Source of the DNA: Dryomyza anilis
Lineage: Eukaryota > Arthropoda > Insecta > Diptera > Dryomyzidae
NCBI GenBank assembly: GCA_951804985.1
Contig: OX638133.1
Coordinates: 72,484,367-72,548,366, forward strand
Direction of reading: 5' to 3'
DNA length: 64,000 nt
Shown here: piece by piece, positions 22,389 through 34,006 of the stretch
Position numbering within the stretch: the stretch's first letter is position 1
Layout: every line of letters starts with the position of its first letter
Made by a program: the position numbers and the translations under genes
Notes under the pieces: generated by a model
The model's database searches: none
The model's input: only the letters and a program-made list of their open reading frames with translations
Told to the model about the DNA's origin: nothing

Positions 22389-23965
22389 TAAAAATATTTT
22401 GTATGCAATTAAATAAGAAATATAGTAATTACTACTTTAGTTGCATTTCTTCGATTACATTTTTCGAATCATATTTCTTAATATGAAATTTGATATAAAA
22501 AAGTACAATTTATGCAGTTATAATTTAAAGAATAAACTTATGATTATTTTTAACTTGCAAAATAACAAAATATAATTTCTTGGTTAAAATTTGAATGAAA
22601 AAAAATGTGATTGTTCATTCTTACGTGACGAGTAGTCCCACATTATTAAAATGATAAAAAAGAATCATTAGTAATAATAAAAAAACGACGAATAGTCCCA
22701 GATTATTAAAATGATAATCACAAATAATAACAAAAAAAACTAAAAATTAATCGAATAGTGCTGCCAACTAAATTCCCACGTTTTTCGCAGAAGCCACATT
22801 AATCTTCACGTACAGTGGCATTAAGCAAGACATACATCTAGACATCCACCCAGAAAAGCACTGAAAAATACCCATATAGAATAACAAACGTGTCGCTGTG
22901 TGCGCTAATGCATAACGGTAAAAGGATATCGCTGATGGCAGCCGGATGTGCAAACAAATTGAAAAAAGTATGGCGCTCAAATCAACTGAATTGAACTGAA
23001 CTGAAGTACAGACGAAATTGAACACGAAATTGAAAGGCAAACAAACGACACATGAAACGTAACGCAAACGGTTTTCACTTAGATGCCAGGGTTTTAGTTT
23101 ATCGTTGGCTGAATAAAAAGAAGGCAATTAAAAAAAAAAAACGGAAAAACGAGAAAATGCGAAAATTTAGCAGACTTTCTTGAATTTGTCACAAAAATAT
23201 GAATCGATGTGGGGTTTCGCAAAAATTTAAGTACGTTTCAAATGTTGTTTGTTTCATTGATGTTTTATTTAGTGGTTTGAAAATTTTAAGTTTGGAATTT
23301 GCATCAATGTCTAAGCTATGCTATATTAAAACATAATTAAAAGATTAAAGCATTCTCAAAAAATGTCTAGTTATAAATTTAATGTGTTTTTGTTCATTTT
23401 TTCTTTCTTTTTAAAGGTCCTCAGAGAATGTTTTTTGGAATATATAAAATAATTCTGAGTTCCATTTTTTTAAATTATTATTTACCAAAGAAGTATTGAA
23501 TGACCGAAGAAAATCTGGCTGCAGAAATTTATATTAAGTGCGGCGAACCGTCCTTCTCCTACGGGGTAAAAAACCGGTTCCTAGACAAGATATGGTTCCT
23601 TGGAGAAAGTTAATCGGTTCAAGTTTTGGCGGGAAATTTGTGTATTTGCAGGAAAAGATTTTTCACGCAAGGGAAAAATCTAACGTGTGAGAAAAATTTT
23701 CTCATCAAAATTTCCCATACGAGCAAAATGCAGCGGTATGATGGGAATTTGTGAGAACTGTGTGAGAATTGGTGGAAATTGGTATGAATTTGTGAGAATT
23801 TTTTTCTGTGGGATATTGTGAGAATTGCGTGATGGAAATTGGTATTTCATGTTAGCAAATCGATGAACAAGGGAATATGGGTCCGGTTACATGGAACATA
23901 AGAATACAAATGATCGGTAATGAAATTAGTTATTTTGTAGTGAAAAATTAAAGTTATATTTGATA
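22389..23965. other. Intergenic DNA, no gene seen
   Basis: A short direct repeat lies at 22628-22715: GTAGTCCCACATTATTAAAA and AATAGTCCCAGATTATTAAAA, 60 bp apart. The stretch 22750-23130 is less AT-rich and unlike the repeats around it. It holds an antisense 119-codon open frame without any recognised domain, and could be unique regulatory or exon-containing DNA. No splice-supported gene could be built. Confidence 0.45.
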
Positions 23966-24596
23966 TTAGCAGGGACCCGTGCTTCGCTGTGGATGTTTTT
24001 CATTGGTGTTAAAAATGTAGTATCCAAAACAAAAATGATTCATCGCCAAAACAACTTTTCTCAAAGCCAATTCTTTCTCAGACTGTTCTTCCCCGCAGAA
24101 TACTGCCCCGTAGAATTTTTCACAGTAGAATTCTACCCCCTAGAAGTAATAGTGTATTTTTCAGTGCGGTGAGTTTGAGTGTGGTGAGTTTTTATAAGGT
24201 AGTTTCGTTGTGCTTAATTTGATGTGGTGAATTTAGGTGTGGTGAGTCTCGGTGTGATGAGTTTCGGTGTGCTGAGTTTAAAGAATTAGCGGTGGTTGGT
24301 ATACCCTGTTGTGAAATATCTTGATATCACTGTAATTACTATCAACATACACAATATTGGGAGGTGCCACGCCCACATTCGGCAAGATTATTGTGAATGC
24401 ATAAATATAACGCGTACCAAAATTTTATTAAATTTTCTATCCAAATTGCTGATATATTATGTTTTTTAATTTTTGGCTTAAATGATGCCACGCCCAATCC
24501 ACCAATCTCAGCAAGATATAGCCTATACTCAGTCCAGATCCAACATGCACATTGTATAAATATTTTATTCGATTCGGATTATGCGAGAGGAAAATA
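23966..24596 (-). mobile_element. Helitron-like element, copy 3
   Basis: The start region GACCCGTGCTTCGCTGTGGA and the following segment (AACCAAAAC-like, CGCCAAAACAACTT, AATTCTTTCT.AGACTGT, CCCCG.AGAAT) align with copy 1. A short GTGGTGAGTTT array follows, then GGAGGTGCCACGCCCA and CAATCTCAGCAAGATATAGCC, which match copy 5 at 38640-39010. It keeps the empty site for MITE D that copy 5 carries. Confidence 0.65.
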
Positions 24597-25068
24597 ATCA
24601 TAAATTCAATTTTTGAACATTTTTGCAAATTAAACTAAATGCACATTAACTTATGACAAATCCACTTAAATTAAGTTTTTTAATGTAAATATTGCACGTC
24701 CTATATTAACACCTACAAAAACACTTGAGACATATTTTAAAATTCTGAAGTTCAAATTAATTCACAACATATACCGAAGTGTGTGGTTATACACTTGAAA
24801 TTTCAAGTAAACTTCAGACTAAGTAGTTTGTCCTAAGGAGCAAACACATGCAAATTCAAATGAACACCATTAAATTAATAAAGACTTAAATTAGACTTTA
24901 TATACATTTTTTTCTATAGCTTTTTAATGAAATATTAAACATTTTTCTTGAAAATGAAACACTTTTCAAAAACGTCTTACAATAGTAATCATTTTATTAG
25001 GAACCAGATGAATTTTTTAATTATTTTAATCAGAAATACTTATATTGGATTTATACCAGTTTCTTTAA
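24597..25068. other. AT-rich DNA, no gene seen
   Basis: No gene and no repeat match recognised. Confidence 0.4.
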
Positions 25069-26837
25069 TCTATATATAAAACTCTAGGTCCGTTTGTCGG
25101 TTTGTTCCAGCATCACGTCTAAACCGCTGAACCGATTTGAAATTTTGCACCACGATACTATGGACTGCGGAAGGTGTCATAGGCTATATGTGGGCGGGAT
25201 TGGATAAAAGGGCATGGCACGGCACCATACAACCTGAACTTTCCAAAAGACATAAATCGGCACATACACAAGCAAAGAAGATGAAACAAAAAATCCAAAT
25301 AAAAAAACAAAAGCAAAAATACAAAAACAAAAGCAAATACAAATATCAAAAGCAGAACCACAAAAACCAAACAAACCCAATCAAAAACCAATCAAAAAAC
25401 AAAAGCATAAATACAAAAGAAAGCACAAAAACAAAAGATAAACACAAATGCAAAACCACAAAGGCAAAACACAAAAACTAAAGCAAAAAACAAAAACAAA
25501 AGCAGAGATACAAACAAACCCTAAAACACAAAATCAAAAGCACAAACACAAAAACAAAACCAAATACAAAAAACAAAAGCAGAACCACAAAAACAAAAGC
25601 AAAACCAAAAACCCATAATTAAAACCAATCAAATAACAAAAGCATAAATACAAAAGAAAGCACAAAAACAAAAGAAAAACTCAAATGCAAAACCACAAAG
25701 GCAAAACACAAAAACTAAAGAAAAAAACAAAAACAAAAGCAGAGATACAAACAAACCGAAAAACACAAAATCAAAAGCACAAAAACAAAACCAAATACAA
25801 ATAACAAAAGCAGAACCACAAAAACAAAAACCCATAATCAAAACCAATCAAAAAACAAAAGCATAAATACCAAAGAAAGCACAAAAACAAAAGAAAAACA
25901 CAAATGCAAAACCACAAAGGCAAAACAAAAAAACTAAAGCAAAAAACAAAAACAAAAGCAGAGATACAAACAAACCCAAAAACACAAAATCAAAAGCACA
26001 AAAACAAAACTAAATACATATCACAAAAGCAGAACCACAAAAACAAAATCCCATAATCAAAACCAATCAAAAAACAAAAGCATAAATACAAAAGAAAGCA
26101 CAAAAACAAAAGAAAAACACAAATGCAAAACCACAAAGGCAAAATACAAAAACTAAAGCAAAAAACAAAAACAAAAGCAGAGACACAAACAAAAAAACAC
26201 AAAATCAAAAGCAAAAACACAAAAAAAAAAGCAAAAAATTTAAAAAAGAAAGCAAAGGCACAGAAGCAAAAACACAAAACAATAACAAAAAGCAAAGCAA
26301 AAAGACAAAAGCAAAAACACAAATGCTAAGACACAAAAGCAAAACCACAAAATCAAAAGAAAATACACAAAATCAAAAGCAAAACCATAAAAGAAAAACA
26401 CAAGCAAAAACACAAAAACTAAAGCAAAACACAAAATCAGAAGCAAAACCAAAGCAAAGATACAAAAACAAAAGCAAAAACACAAAATCAAAAGCAAAAA
26501 CATAAAAGCAAAAATACAAAAACAAAAGCAAAGACACAAAAAAAGTAAAAACACAAAAATGAACCCTAACACAAAAGCAAAACAAAAAAAAAACCAAAAA
26601 CACAAAACAAAAGCAAAACACAAAGGAAAAACACAAAATAAAAAACAAAAGCAAGAACATATAAGCAAAACACAAAAGCAAAAACACAAAACAAAAGCAG
26701 AGACACAAAATCAAAAGCAAAAACACAAAAGCAATTAGCTTATCGAAAATATTAAAAATGTTCTTTATATTAATAACATCTCTCCATATCCTTGCATTCA
26801 CAAAATCTTTGAATGAGTCGTGCACGGGTCCAGCTAG
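25069..26837 (+). mobile_element. Helitron-like element, copy 4, both ends present
   Basis: Starts TCTATATATAAAAC at 25069. It ends GAGTCGTGCACGGGTCCAG plus CTAG (26834-26837), followed by T: a TC start, a terminal hairpin-prone GC-rich stretch about 11 bp before CTAG, and insertion before T. The 5' 220 bp matches copy 2 (GTTTGTTCCAGCATCACGTC, CCGCTGAACCGATTT). The core is A-rich with a 220-bp higher-order repeat. No Rep/helicase, so it is non-autonomous. Confidence 0.7.
25280..26740 (+). repeat. A-rich array with ~220-bp higher-order repeat
   Basis: The same word type as 19940-20790. From about 25395 to 26290 a longer unit recurs four times, starting AACAAAAGCATAAATAC at about 25396, 25634, 25854 and 26076. 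The units share AACCACAAAGGCAAAA, AAAGCAGAGATACAAACAAA and CCCATAAT.AAAACCAATCA. Open frames on either strand are Lys/Gln or Phe/Cys low-complexity shadows. Confidence 0.85.
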
Positions 26838-27146
26838 TTTCACGATAAAACTATGAGTTTCAAATATGTAGTATGTGCAATTTCTAAGGATTCAATTTGT
26901 GCAAGCCAAACATTTGAATTATTTTTAAGGTTTTGTTGTTATTTTTACCGTAACTCTATAACACACTTGTGTATAACTGACCTTTATGATAAAAAGAACA
27001 AAAAAAATAAAACAATTGTACGCTAAAAATCGCAATTAACAAATAAAATAGACAGAAAGCAAGTGGGTTGAATGTACGTGTAACAGAGCTACACGGATAG
27101 AAAATATGTGTTTGAAAGTAAATAAAATATTTCGAAATGAACATAT

Positions 27147-27597
27147 TATTACGAAAAGAGGTAATTTGTCCCACTGTGCAAGAGTAAAGGAGACGCAAGG
27201 CAATTCAGCGCATTAATTAATGTGTTAAAAAGGGACGGAAGATCATTCAGCGCACTGAGGCAATGTGCGTGAAAGAGATAGAAGATCAGCGCATTAAAAA
27301 CACATAAATGCGAATGAGATGCCAATACAGTATATAAGGGCGCCGCATCTGAGCACAGCACTTCAGTAATGATTGTAAAGTGGTCGAGTGCATCTCGTGC
27401 GATAAATGTCATGTTGAAATGTGCATTTTCAGCATTTCTTAGAATTTATAATCAGTCAAGTTGTTAGTTAATGTGAATTAATAAAGTTAATTATTGTTAT
27501 TTAAACCAAATATGAGAGTGTTTTTATTTTGTACACAATCTCAGGAACTGTTTACGAACTAGTAAAACAGTTTCGCGAAGACTGAATTCTCATAACT
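27147..27597 (+). mobile_element. Solo LTR, copy 1
   Basis: A 451-bp block flanked by ATAT on both sides (27143-27146, 27598-27601). It matches the LTR at 41697-42228: ACGAAAAGAGGTAATTTG at the start, GAAAGAGAT.GAAGATCAGCG, a promoter-like GTATATAAGG, AATTAATAAAGTTAATT with the polyadenylation signal AATAAA, and CATAAC at the end. Terminal TG..CA is mutated to TA..CT. No gag-pol is adjacent, so it is a recombination relic of an LTR retrotransposon, probably Ty3/gypsy-like given the 4-bp duplication. Confidence 0.85.
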
Positions 27598-27601
27598 ATA
27601 T

Positions 27602-28226
27602 ATGTTAGGAATGAAGTGCAATTATTATAACTAATTGATATTGACTATAATATTGTTCAGATTGTAATAACATATACGTGTAACGAAAGTCAAGTTTTAA
27701 CTGATTTTTATTTCAATATATAATTTTTTGAATTTTATTTTCATCGGAAAACTTGCAAAGAAGTCGTAATAAATTTAAACTCCATTTCAAAATAATCATA
27801 ATAATTAAATTTTGTTTAAATAAAATTATGTTTGTCAAGAGATTCTATTTATTTTACAAACATATTTTGTTGCAAAACCAAGAAAAATTCTCAATTTAAA
27901 TAAAATGGTGCTTATATATATACAAAAATATTTACAAATATTTTAAATAGATATATGTTTATATGTAAACATATTTGTACACTTAGATATATTGTTAGTT
28001 TGAATAAAATAATAATTATATTTCCAACGTGAATTATTAAAATGGTTATGTGTATACGTATACAAACATATTGTAATTCCGAGCTCATTGCAATATGTTC
28101 AACTCGCATTACAACACTGTTTTTAAACAATTTATCCGACAATTATAGTTATGTTTACCTAAAGCTCCAAACATGTTATGTCTGCAAAATTATATTTGGC
28201 AGAGCATTGTTTTGCAGTGTGTAAGT
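27602..28226. other. AT-rich DNA, no gene seen
   Basis: No gene. The segment TTATGTCTGCAAAATTATATTTGG at the right (about 28176-28199) recurs at 39807-39831, hinting at a further unbounded repeat. Confidence 0.4.
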
Positions 28227-28977
28227 TAAACCAGTTGGGAAGGTTAGATCACATGGGAAATTTTAAAGTAGGTGTAATTATGATAGTTAGGATTATCAAA
28301 ATTATAGTCGGTCTAAGCCGACTATAAATACCCTACACATATGTGTGGTTACCATTCAAAGTGATATAAAGGTCACCAGGGTATACGAATCCTGAAAATA
28401 ACTACAAACATTTAATCGCTGAAGAATTTCCATTCATTTGATACCCATATTTACAAATGGGTAGGTGTACCGAATTTCGATTTTTTTTTTTGTGAACCAC
28501 AAGTCTTTTCGCCGGAAAACATTATTATCATGTATTTGAGCATGATGTCAATATATATTTGACCAAAAAAGTTTACCTAAGCACGTATACATAAAAATTG
28601 ATCTTTATTTGTACATTTTATATGAGGTATTTGAACATAAGTGGTCGGATCATAGGTCACAATGGATCGATCTCGCCAATTTTTTCGCACATACAGCGTA
28701 GGTATATTAGTAATCTAAGTTATAAGTTTCATTTATCTAGCTCTTCAATTTTAAAAGTCTTAGGGATTTCAACAGACGGACGGACAGACAGACGGACAGA
28801 CAGACAGACAGACGGACAGACAGACGGACAGACGGACATCGCTAAATCGACTCAGGAGGTCATGCTGATCATGAATATATATACTTTTCCATACCGGAGA
28901 TGCTTCCTTCTGGGTGTTACAAACGGCGTACCAAACTGAATATACCCTTTCACTTTTAGTGTAGGGTATAAAAATAT
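28227..28977 (-). mobile_element. DINE-1-like element, subfamily B copy 1
   Basis: Begins AAACCAGTTGGGAAGGTTAG and ends TTAGTGTAGGGTATAAAAATA. It contains TATAGTCGGTCTAAGCCGAC (a hairpin), a GACA/GACG tract, ATCGACTCAGGAGGTCATG, TATATATAC and the CCGGAGATGCTTCCTTCTGG segment, which corresponds to the INE-1 CAGAAGGAAGCG block on the other strand. It is nearly identical to copy 2 (36448-37171). Confidence 0.85.
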
Positions 28978-29454
28978 AGCATTTGTAGAAAACAAAATCT
29001 GAATGTGAAAAAAAATAAGTGAATGAAATGTGGCAACGCCGTTTGTTGGATGGTAAAGCATATTATGCACTTTGTGTAGAAAAAAAATGTTTGTTGAATA
29101 AAAATGTAAAAGTTGCTGTTAGTTGAACCGAATAAAAAATACACGATAGACACATGTAGAAAATATGAAACATATATAACAAGTTCAGCATATTTTTATA
29201 TTTTTTTATTTTGTTTTTATTTGTGTTCTTTTAGTTTTTACGAGGTAACTTGTAAAATATAATTGAAGGAATACATGCCAAAACTGTTTGAAAGTATTGT
29301 TTTTCCTTCAACTTTTGAAAATACATGTTAGAAAATAGTAATTATTTTTTTTTATACTTAGTAAGATCTATGTAAATAGTACGCTTTACTGAGTGGAATT
29401 TTTATTTAATATCTATATCAAAAAAAAGCAGCAACGGTCACTCAGTTAGTTCAG
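28978..29454. other. AT-rich DNA, no gene seen
   Basis: No gene or repeat recognised. Confidence 0.4.
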
Positions 29455-29640
29455 TTGAAAAATGTAGGAAAAGAAAAGTGGGCGAACCACCTCTATTTTT
29501 AAAACCTATATGCAGCTATGTTTGTTTTCAATAATTTATGATTTAAATTTCCTCTATAAACAATCGGAAATAATAAAAAAAAGTGTTGGTTAATTACGTC
29601 ATTTTTTTGGACCACATATTTCTAACTGAATTCTTACTAA
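29455..29640 (-). mobile_element. DINE-1-like fragment, subfamily A
   Basis: Diverged match to the middle of subfamily A: GTGGGCGAACCAC, AATAATTTATGATTTAAATTTCC, an ATCGGAAATAAT segment and GGACCACATATTTCTAACTGAATTCT. Both ends are missing. Confidence 0.55.
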
Positions 29641-29830
29641 AAAAAAATATATATATGACAATCATTTGTGACTTCCTTTATGAATGACGTGTATGACATC
29701 GTTAATGCTTCATCATGCATGAATCGGAGGACATTTGTATGAAAATGTCATCAATGCTTTGCAGGGAAAAAATGCTATCGTTTCTGACCTGACATAAGGG
29801 AATCATTGATGACATTTCCTGCTGGGACAC
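29641..29830. repeat. Repeat fragment (CCCAGCAGGAAAT family)
   Basis: Ends CATTGATGACATTTCCTGCTGGG, the inverted form of the segment at 1562. It carries several CATCA/TGATG words in both orientations. Boundaries uncertain. Confidence 0.4.
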
Positions 29831-30869
29831 TATGACTAAAATGGTACACACAAAATAAAGATTTGTTGCCCAACCAACTTTTTCGCTTCTCTCAACCGCT
29901 TAATCGGTTCTTTTTGGCAGAAATTTAGCTCATATAATTTTTCGAATCAAAAAAGAATTGTATTTTTTTTTTTTTTATAAAAAATATATATATTAAAACG
30001 TTTTTATAAGGTTGCTCTCTTGTCTGTCTGTACGGTAAAATTTTGTAATTGGTTTTAAACTACCTTTGAGATGAGCTACAGACTTGTGATTTTAAATATT
30101 TCCTCGAATTGGATGACAACCCCAGTCAAAAAATATGCAAGGAAACTTGTATTATAGTAGTAGTTTTGAGGAAAACTCACAGGAATATGGTAGGAAATAC
30201 ACATTGCATATCAGGCATTTTGAATTTATGAAAACAGGCAGGCTTTCTCTATCAGCTTTTACGCAGGAAACTGCTATGTTCAAGCCTACCTACCAAGCAG
30301 ACAAACACATTTTTCTGAAAGTTTTGGTTTTGAAGTTTTCAAAGGTAGCTTTATAGCTAGAAAATGGAAGGGAAAGGTAGCCTGAAGGAGCAGGAAAACA
30401 CATTGCATAGAATTTTTGTTTTGAAATTTTAAAAGTTTGATCAACAAGTTGTCGACAGAAAATTTAGTTTACATTATTTCTGTTTTGAAGTTTTAAAAGC
30501 TTGATCAACAAGTTGTCTATAGAAAATGTTGTTTAAAATATCAAATATCAAATTTGCCTTCAAATATTTCCAGTATTAAAATTTGTTGGCAGTTATTTGT
30601 TACGCTTGTTACGCTACGCCGCGTCTTTTGCGCGTTTATTTTATTATTTCATCGGTGTTTATTTCGTCGGTTTGTTAAGCCAATTGTGAACAATGTAAAT
30701 ATTTTCCCTATCGCCGCGATTTATGCTGATCTACATCATAAGGTGACCAGCTCATGATTTTGCCATTTTTGCCATTTTCGTCCACAAAATAATCTTCTTG
30801 TTGTACAAAACGTATTTTGTTATTGCTTACTTCGATAACAAAAACAAGGCGACACAATAACAATGTGAA

Positions 30870-31267
30870 CCCAGTCTGCCATGTCTCGGAGACCTTCGAT
30901 ACGTCGAAGCTTTCTCGAATAACTTCGATAAAAAGGGTCGATCTCGTTACTTTCTCGATTCTAATTTTTTAAAATTTTCGTACATTCAAATTATTTAACA
31001 AGATACGATATTTAAACATTTATCAAATCGATATCGCAATATTTTTCGCAGCAATCTCGAACTTTGATCATTTTTTTCTTCGATATCGTTCCGATTACGA
31101 AAAATTTCTCGTATCGAGATAACTCCGACAGAACGTTCCGATATCTATCTATCATCTTGGTCCAATTTGATGCTCGATATCGTTACGAGAACGAGAACGA
31201 TATCGTGTGTTTTCTCCCTCTACTCGCAATGATCTCGTAACGATATGGATACGAATGGCATACTGGG
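30870..31267. mobile_element. TIR element family O, rich in CGATATCG
   Basis: A 398-bp insertion in J copy 2, absent from J copy 1. Inverted ends are CCCAGTCTGCCAT and ATGGCATACTGGG. The palindrome CGATATCG occurs four times (31029, 31081, 31175, 31198), with many TCTCG/CGAGA words. No open frame of note. Confidence 0.75.
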
Positions 31268-31399
31268 AAGCAGCAGAAATATGCGTAACCAAGAACACAT
31301 CATCGAATCGAATGATTTTTGCGAAAAAACAGCAAAAAAACTTTTGTCGGTGTTGTTGTACAACAAGAAGTTTTGCTTGAGGGCGGGATGAATGGTCAC

Positions 31400-31830
31400 T
31401 AGGGTGTCACTTATTTGACACTTTTTTCGATTTTTATTTTTCTCAACCCCTAGGACACCTAGGGGGTGTCAAAAAATACCTATTAGGGACAAAAAATAAG
31501 ATATGCAAAAATTTTTTGAATTTGAACAACGGGAACACGACACGTGCCGCTAGTATATTGAAAATTGTCCTAGGAGGTGCATTTGTACTAGGAGTCGAAA
31601 TTTAGAATATTCAATAACAATATTTGGAGTATGCAATCATGTAGAACTGTTTGCGAAAAAAATTATATGTAATCGGATTTCGATATTTCGATAATTTTCC
31701 GAGTTATTGATTGTTGCGGCACGTGTTCCCGTTGTTGAAAATTAAAAAAATTTCGCACACCTTATTTTTGAGTCCTACTAATCAATACTAGGGGGTGAGA
31801 CATGGGTGTTAAAAAATAAGTGACACCCTA
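31400..31830. mobile_element. hAT-type MITE, family N
   Basis: A 431-bp element with inverted ends TAGGGTGTCACTTATTT and AAATAAGTGACACCCTA, flanked by perfect 8-bp duplications ATGGTCAC (31392-31399, 31831-31838). The 8-bp duplication and TAGGG-type end are those of hAT transposons. An inner inverted pair, AACAACGGGAACACG and CACGTGTTCCCGTTGTT, adds to the foldback structure. It lies inside J copy 2. Confidence 0.95.
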
Positions 31831-32416
31831 ATGGTCACCCATGATCTAAATCATATGTTTATGATCCCTACATTTCCCTACCATTCCTTACCATTTTACT
31901 TCCAGATTATTGCCCACCTTACCTTTTGCTCCCTTACCATTTTGCTTACACCTGTTTGGCTATTATATCCTACCTATGCGTGCCATTTCCCTACCAATTT
32001 TATTTTCATGCTATAGCAGGGAACTAGCAGCTTTTGTCCACATTCCCACCTTTGCCTACCTCAAAGCTTCATATAAAATGTGATTGCAATGCGTATAGGT
32101 AGCTTGATTGCTGCGTGTTTCGAACCATTTTCCTGCTTAAAATTTTGTCTGGGGAATGCAATATTATCGTTTTCTTGCCATCCGGTTCTTCATTGTTCTA
32201 TCGCCATGATTCCATATTAAAGACTCTTTGAAACATAAATATTTTTAATTTTAATTATTTTAGACCTTTCAAATTCTGTCAGACGAAAATCTAACTGACA
32301 TAAAAATATAAGAAAAATAAAAAATATGAAATAAAAAATATTTTTTTATTATAAAACGTTTTTAAGGTGAAGCGTGGGTATTGGATGTTAAAAGTCCACA
32401 TTAAAATCGTTTTATA

Positions 32417-34006
32417 TTAAAAAAATATTTTTTATTACATATATATTTTTTTTAATTAATTATCACAACAAAATAAATAAATACAGATTGTAGTAAAAAT
32501 TAAAGCATAAGTTATGACGTATTAAAAAGACAAATTTTACGTTTCAATTTTTGTATAGAAATAACTACATCCGTTTGGTACAAACAAATACATATGCTTT
32601 TGGAAGTAAAACAAATTAATATGTATTTATTTTAAAGACAGTTTTATTTATTTTTAATACAGTCGTTTTTCGGTGTACCTTCAGACAAAAAAATGTATCT
32701 AATACAAAATGTTTTTATAAAAACATTTTAGAAAACTTTTAGCTAATTTCTGGAATTCACATTTGCTATTGCTTGTTGTTATCAGTTTTTTTTGTTTGAA
32801 AATGTTCCTAAATTTTAATCATTTTTTTGTGTTCTGCATCTGTTCAACATAGTGCGTCACTGATTGTTACAAGGCTGTTTATGTCAGTAAGTGCAAATGA
32901 TTGATTGTTCATTTAGGAAAAGATTTTCTGCTACACAACAGAGGCTACTGAAAAAGGGTGCATTTGTATTTGTTTTTGCGCTTTTTCGATTCCCATCAAC
33001 ACATAAAGAAATCAACAAATAAAAAAGTATTTAAAAAGGGTTTGCTTTAGGTTGACACTTGCAAATACAAATAAATGACTGTTGTGCTAAAGTGTCAGGC
33101 TGTTGGCTTGTTAAGCATGCTGTCAAGGACATGTCCAAAATACTTTTATTGTTGAGCATTGTTTTGAATATTATTTAGAATATATGAGATTGGAATGACT
33201 GTAACTGTCAGTTAAAATGATAAACAAAAAAAAGAAATACAAATTGTCACAATATATGAAATTAAGTTTTTGTATTTTATTTTTTTACATTTATTATTTT
33301 ATTTTTCAGATTTATTTAGCTAGAAAAACAAATACTCTATAAATTGGAAATAATCCGTTTAAGTTGAAACCAAAATGAATAATGTGCGCTCAAGCAAATA
33401 ACGAAAAATATCATAAATCAATTGTATTCTTCTTGGTTCCTTCCAGTTGTCTGCTTGCAAAAATCAAAAGAAAGAAATAACAAGAAAAATAAAAACCACA
33501 ACACAAACACACATGTGAAAAACACATACACTCACCTACCTATCGTATGTCAGCATCCAGCCACTTGTTGTTCGCAAACATGAGGAATCGATTCTGTACA
33601 AAGTTTTAAAGGAGAGTTTCAGCGTGGCTGGCAAAACTGTTGCTTCCGGATGTTTTTGTCAGTTTTTGTTAGTTTCTATTATTTTTTTGTTATTTTTTGG
33701 ATATGCTACACTAGACTGACAATGGAAAATCATGATTTCGAATCGAGAGGAGATCACCCCCTAGAAATGCTCTATTGAATGAGAAAATCTATGTGAAGAA
33801 TTTTCAGCGAAATCCGAATAAGGGAAATGGACCCGATGGGACCTCAAAGTAGGCGTTTTCGTACCTAAATCGATAATTTCAAAATTGTATTAAAATTATG
33901 TCCCTCAAACGCATTAAACTATATCACATCATCACAATAATAATACATCACATCACATTTATTTTCAAATGATACTGTTATCACTTTATTTACACACTAA
34001 AATTAC
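32417..34006. other. Intergenic DNA, no gene seen
   Basis: AT-rich with no exon structure, TIR or array. The stretch 33440-33700 is slightly less AT-rich. Confidence 0.45.

Larger units (their letters stand above)
30120..32154. mobile_element. TIR element family J, copy 2
   Basis: Ends CCCCAGTCAAAAAATATGCA and TTAAAATTTTGTCTGGGG. The interior is homologous to J copy 1 on both sides of two nested insertions (30870-31267 and 31400-31830); removing them leaves about 1.2 kb, the length of copy 1. Flanking K sequence reads GGATGACAA and AATGCAAT, while two empty K copies read GGATGACAATGCAAT, so the insertion duplicated only AA. Confidence 0.85.
29993..32416 (+). mobile_element. Repeat family K, copy 2 (host of J, N and O)
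   Basis: The outer parts (29993-30119 and 32155-32416) align with K copy 1 (minus strand, 5908-6322) and K copy 3 (50110-50345). GGATGACAA is followed by AATGCAATATTAT once element J is removed. Ends carry AAAACGTTTT-type palindromes. No coding capacity. Confidence 0.75.

Noticed and set aside
20888..22486. Open frames of 373-522 codons on both strands (YNTVQYSTIQ and CIVLYCTVLY repeats)
   Set aside because: They are the direct reading of the stop-free decamer satellite in every frame. No start context, splice signals or non-repeat domain support a gene.
22768..23127. 119-codon minus-strand frame as a gene
   Set aside because: No recognisable domain, no splice partners, and cysteine/phenylalanine-rich composition typical of antisense noise. 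Kept only as a composition island.
20017..26843. Many Phe/Leu/Cys-rich minus-strand and Lys/Gln-rich plus-strand frames
   Set aside because: Compositional products of the A-rich arrays at 19940-20790 and 25280-26740. The hydrophobic look is not evidence of membrane proteins.
28598..28939. 113-codon frame with RTDRQTDGQTDG repeats (and similar at 51415-51843, 51421-51615, 4053-4271)
   Set aside because: These frames read through the GACA/GTCT tracts of DINE-1-like elements; not conserved as proteins.
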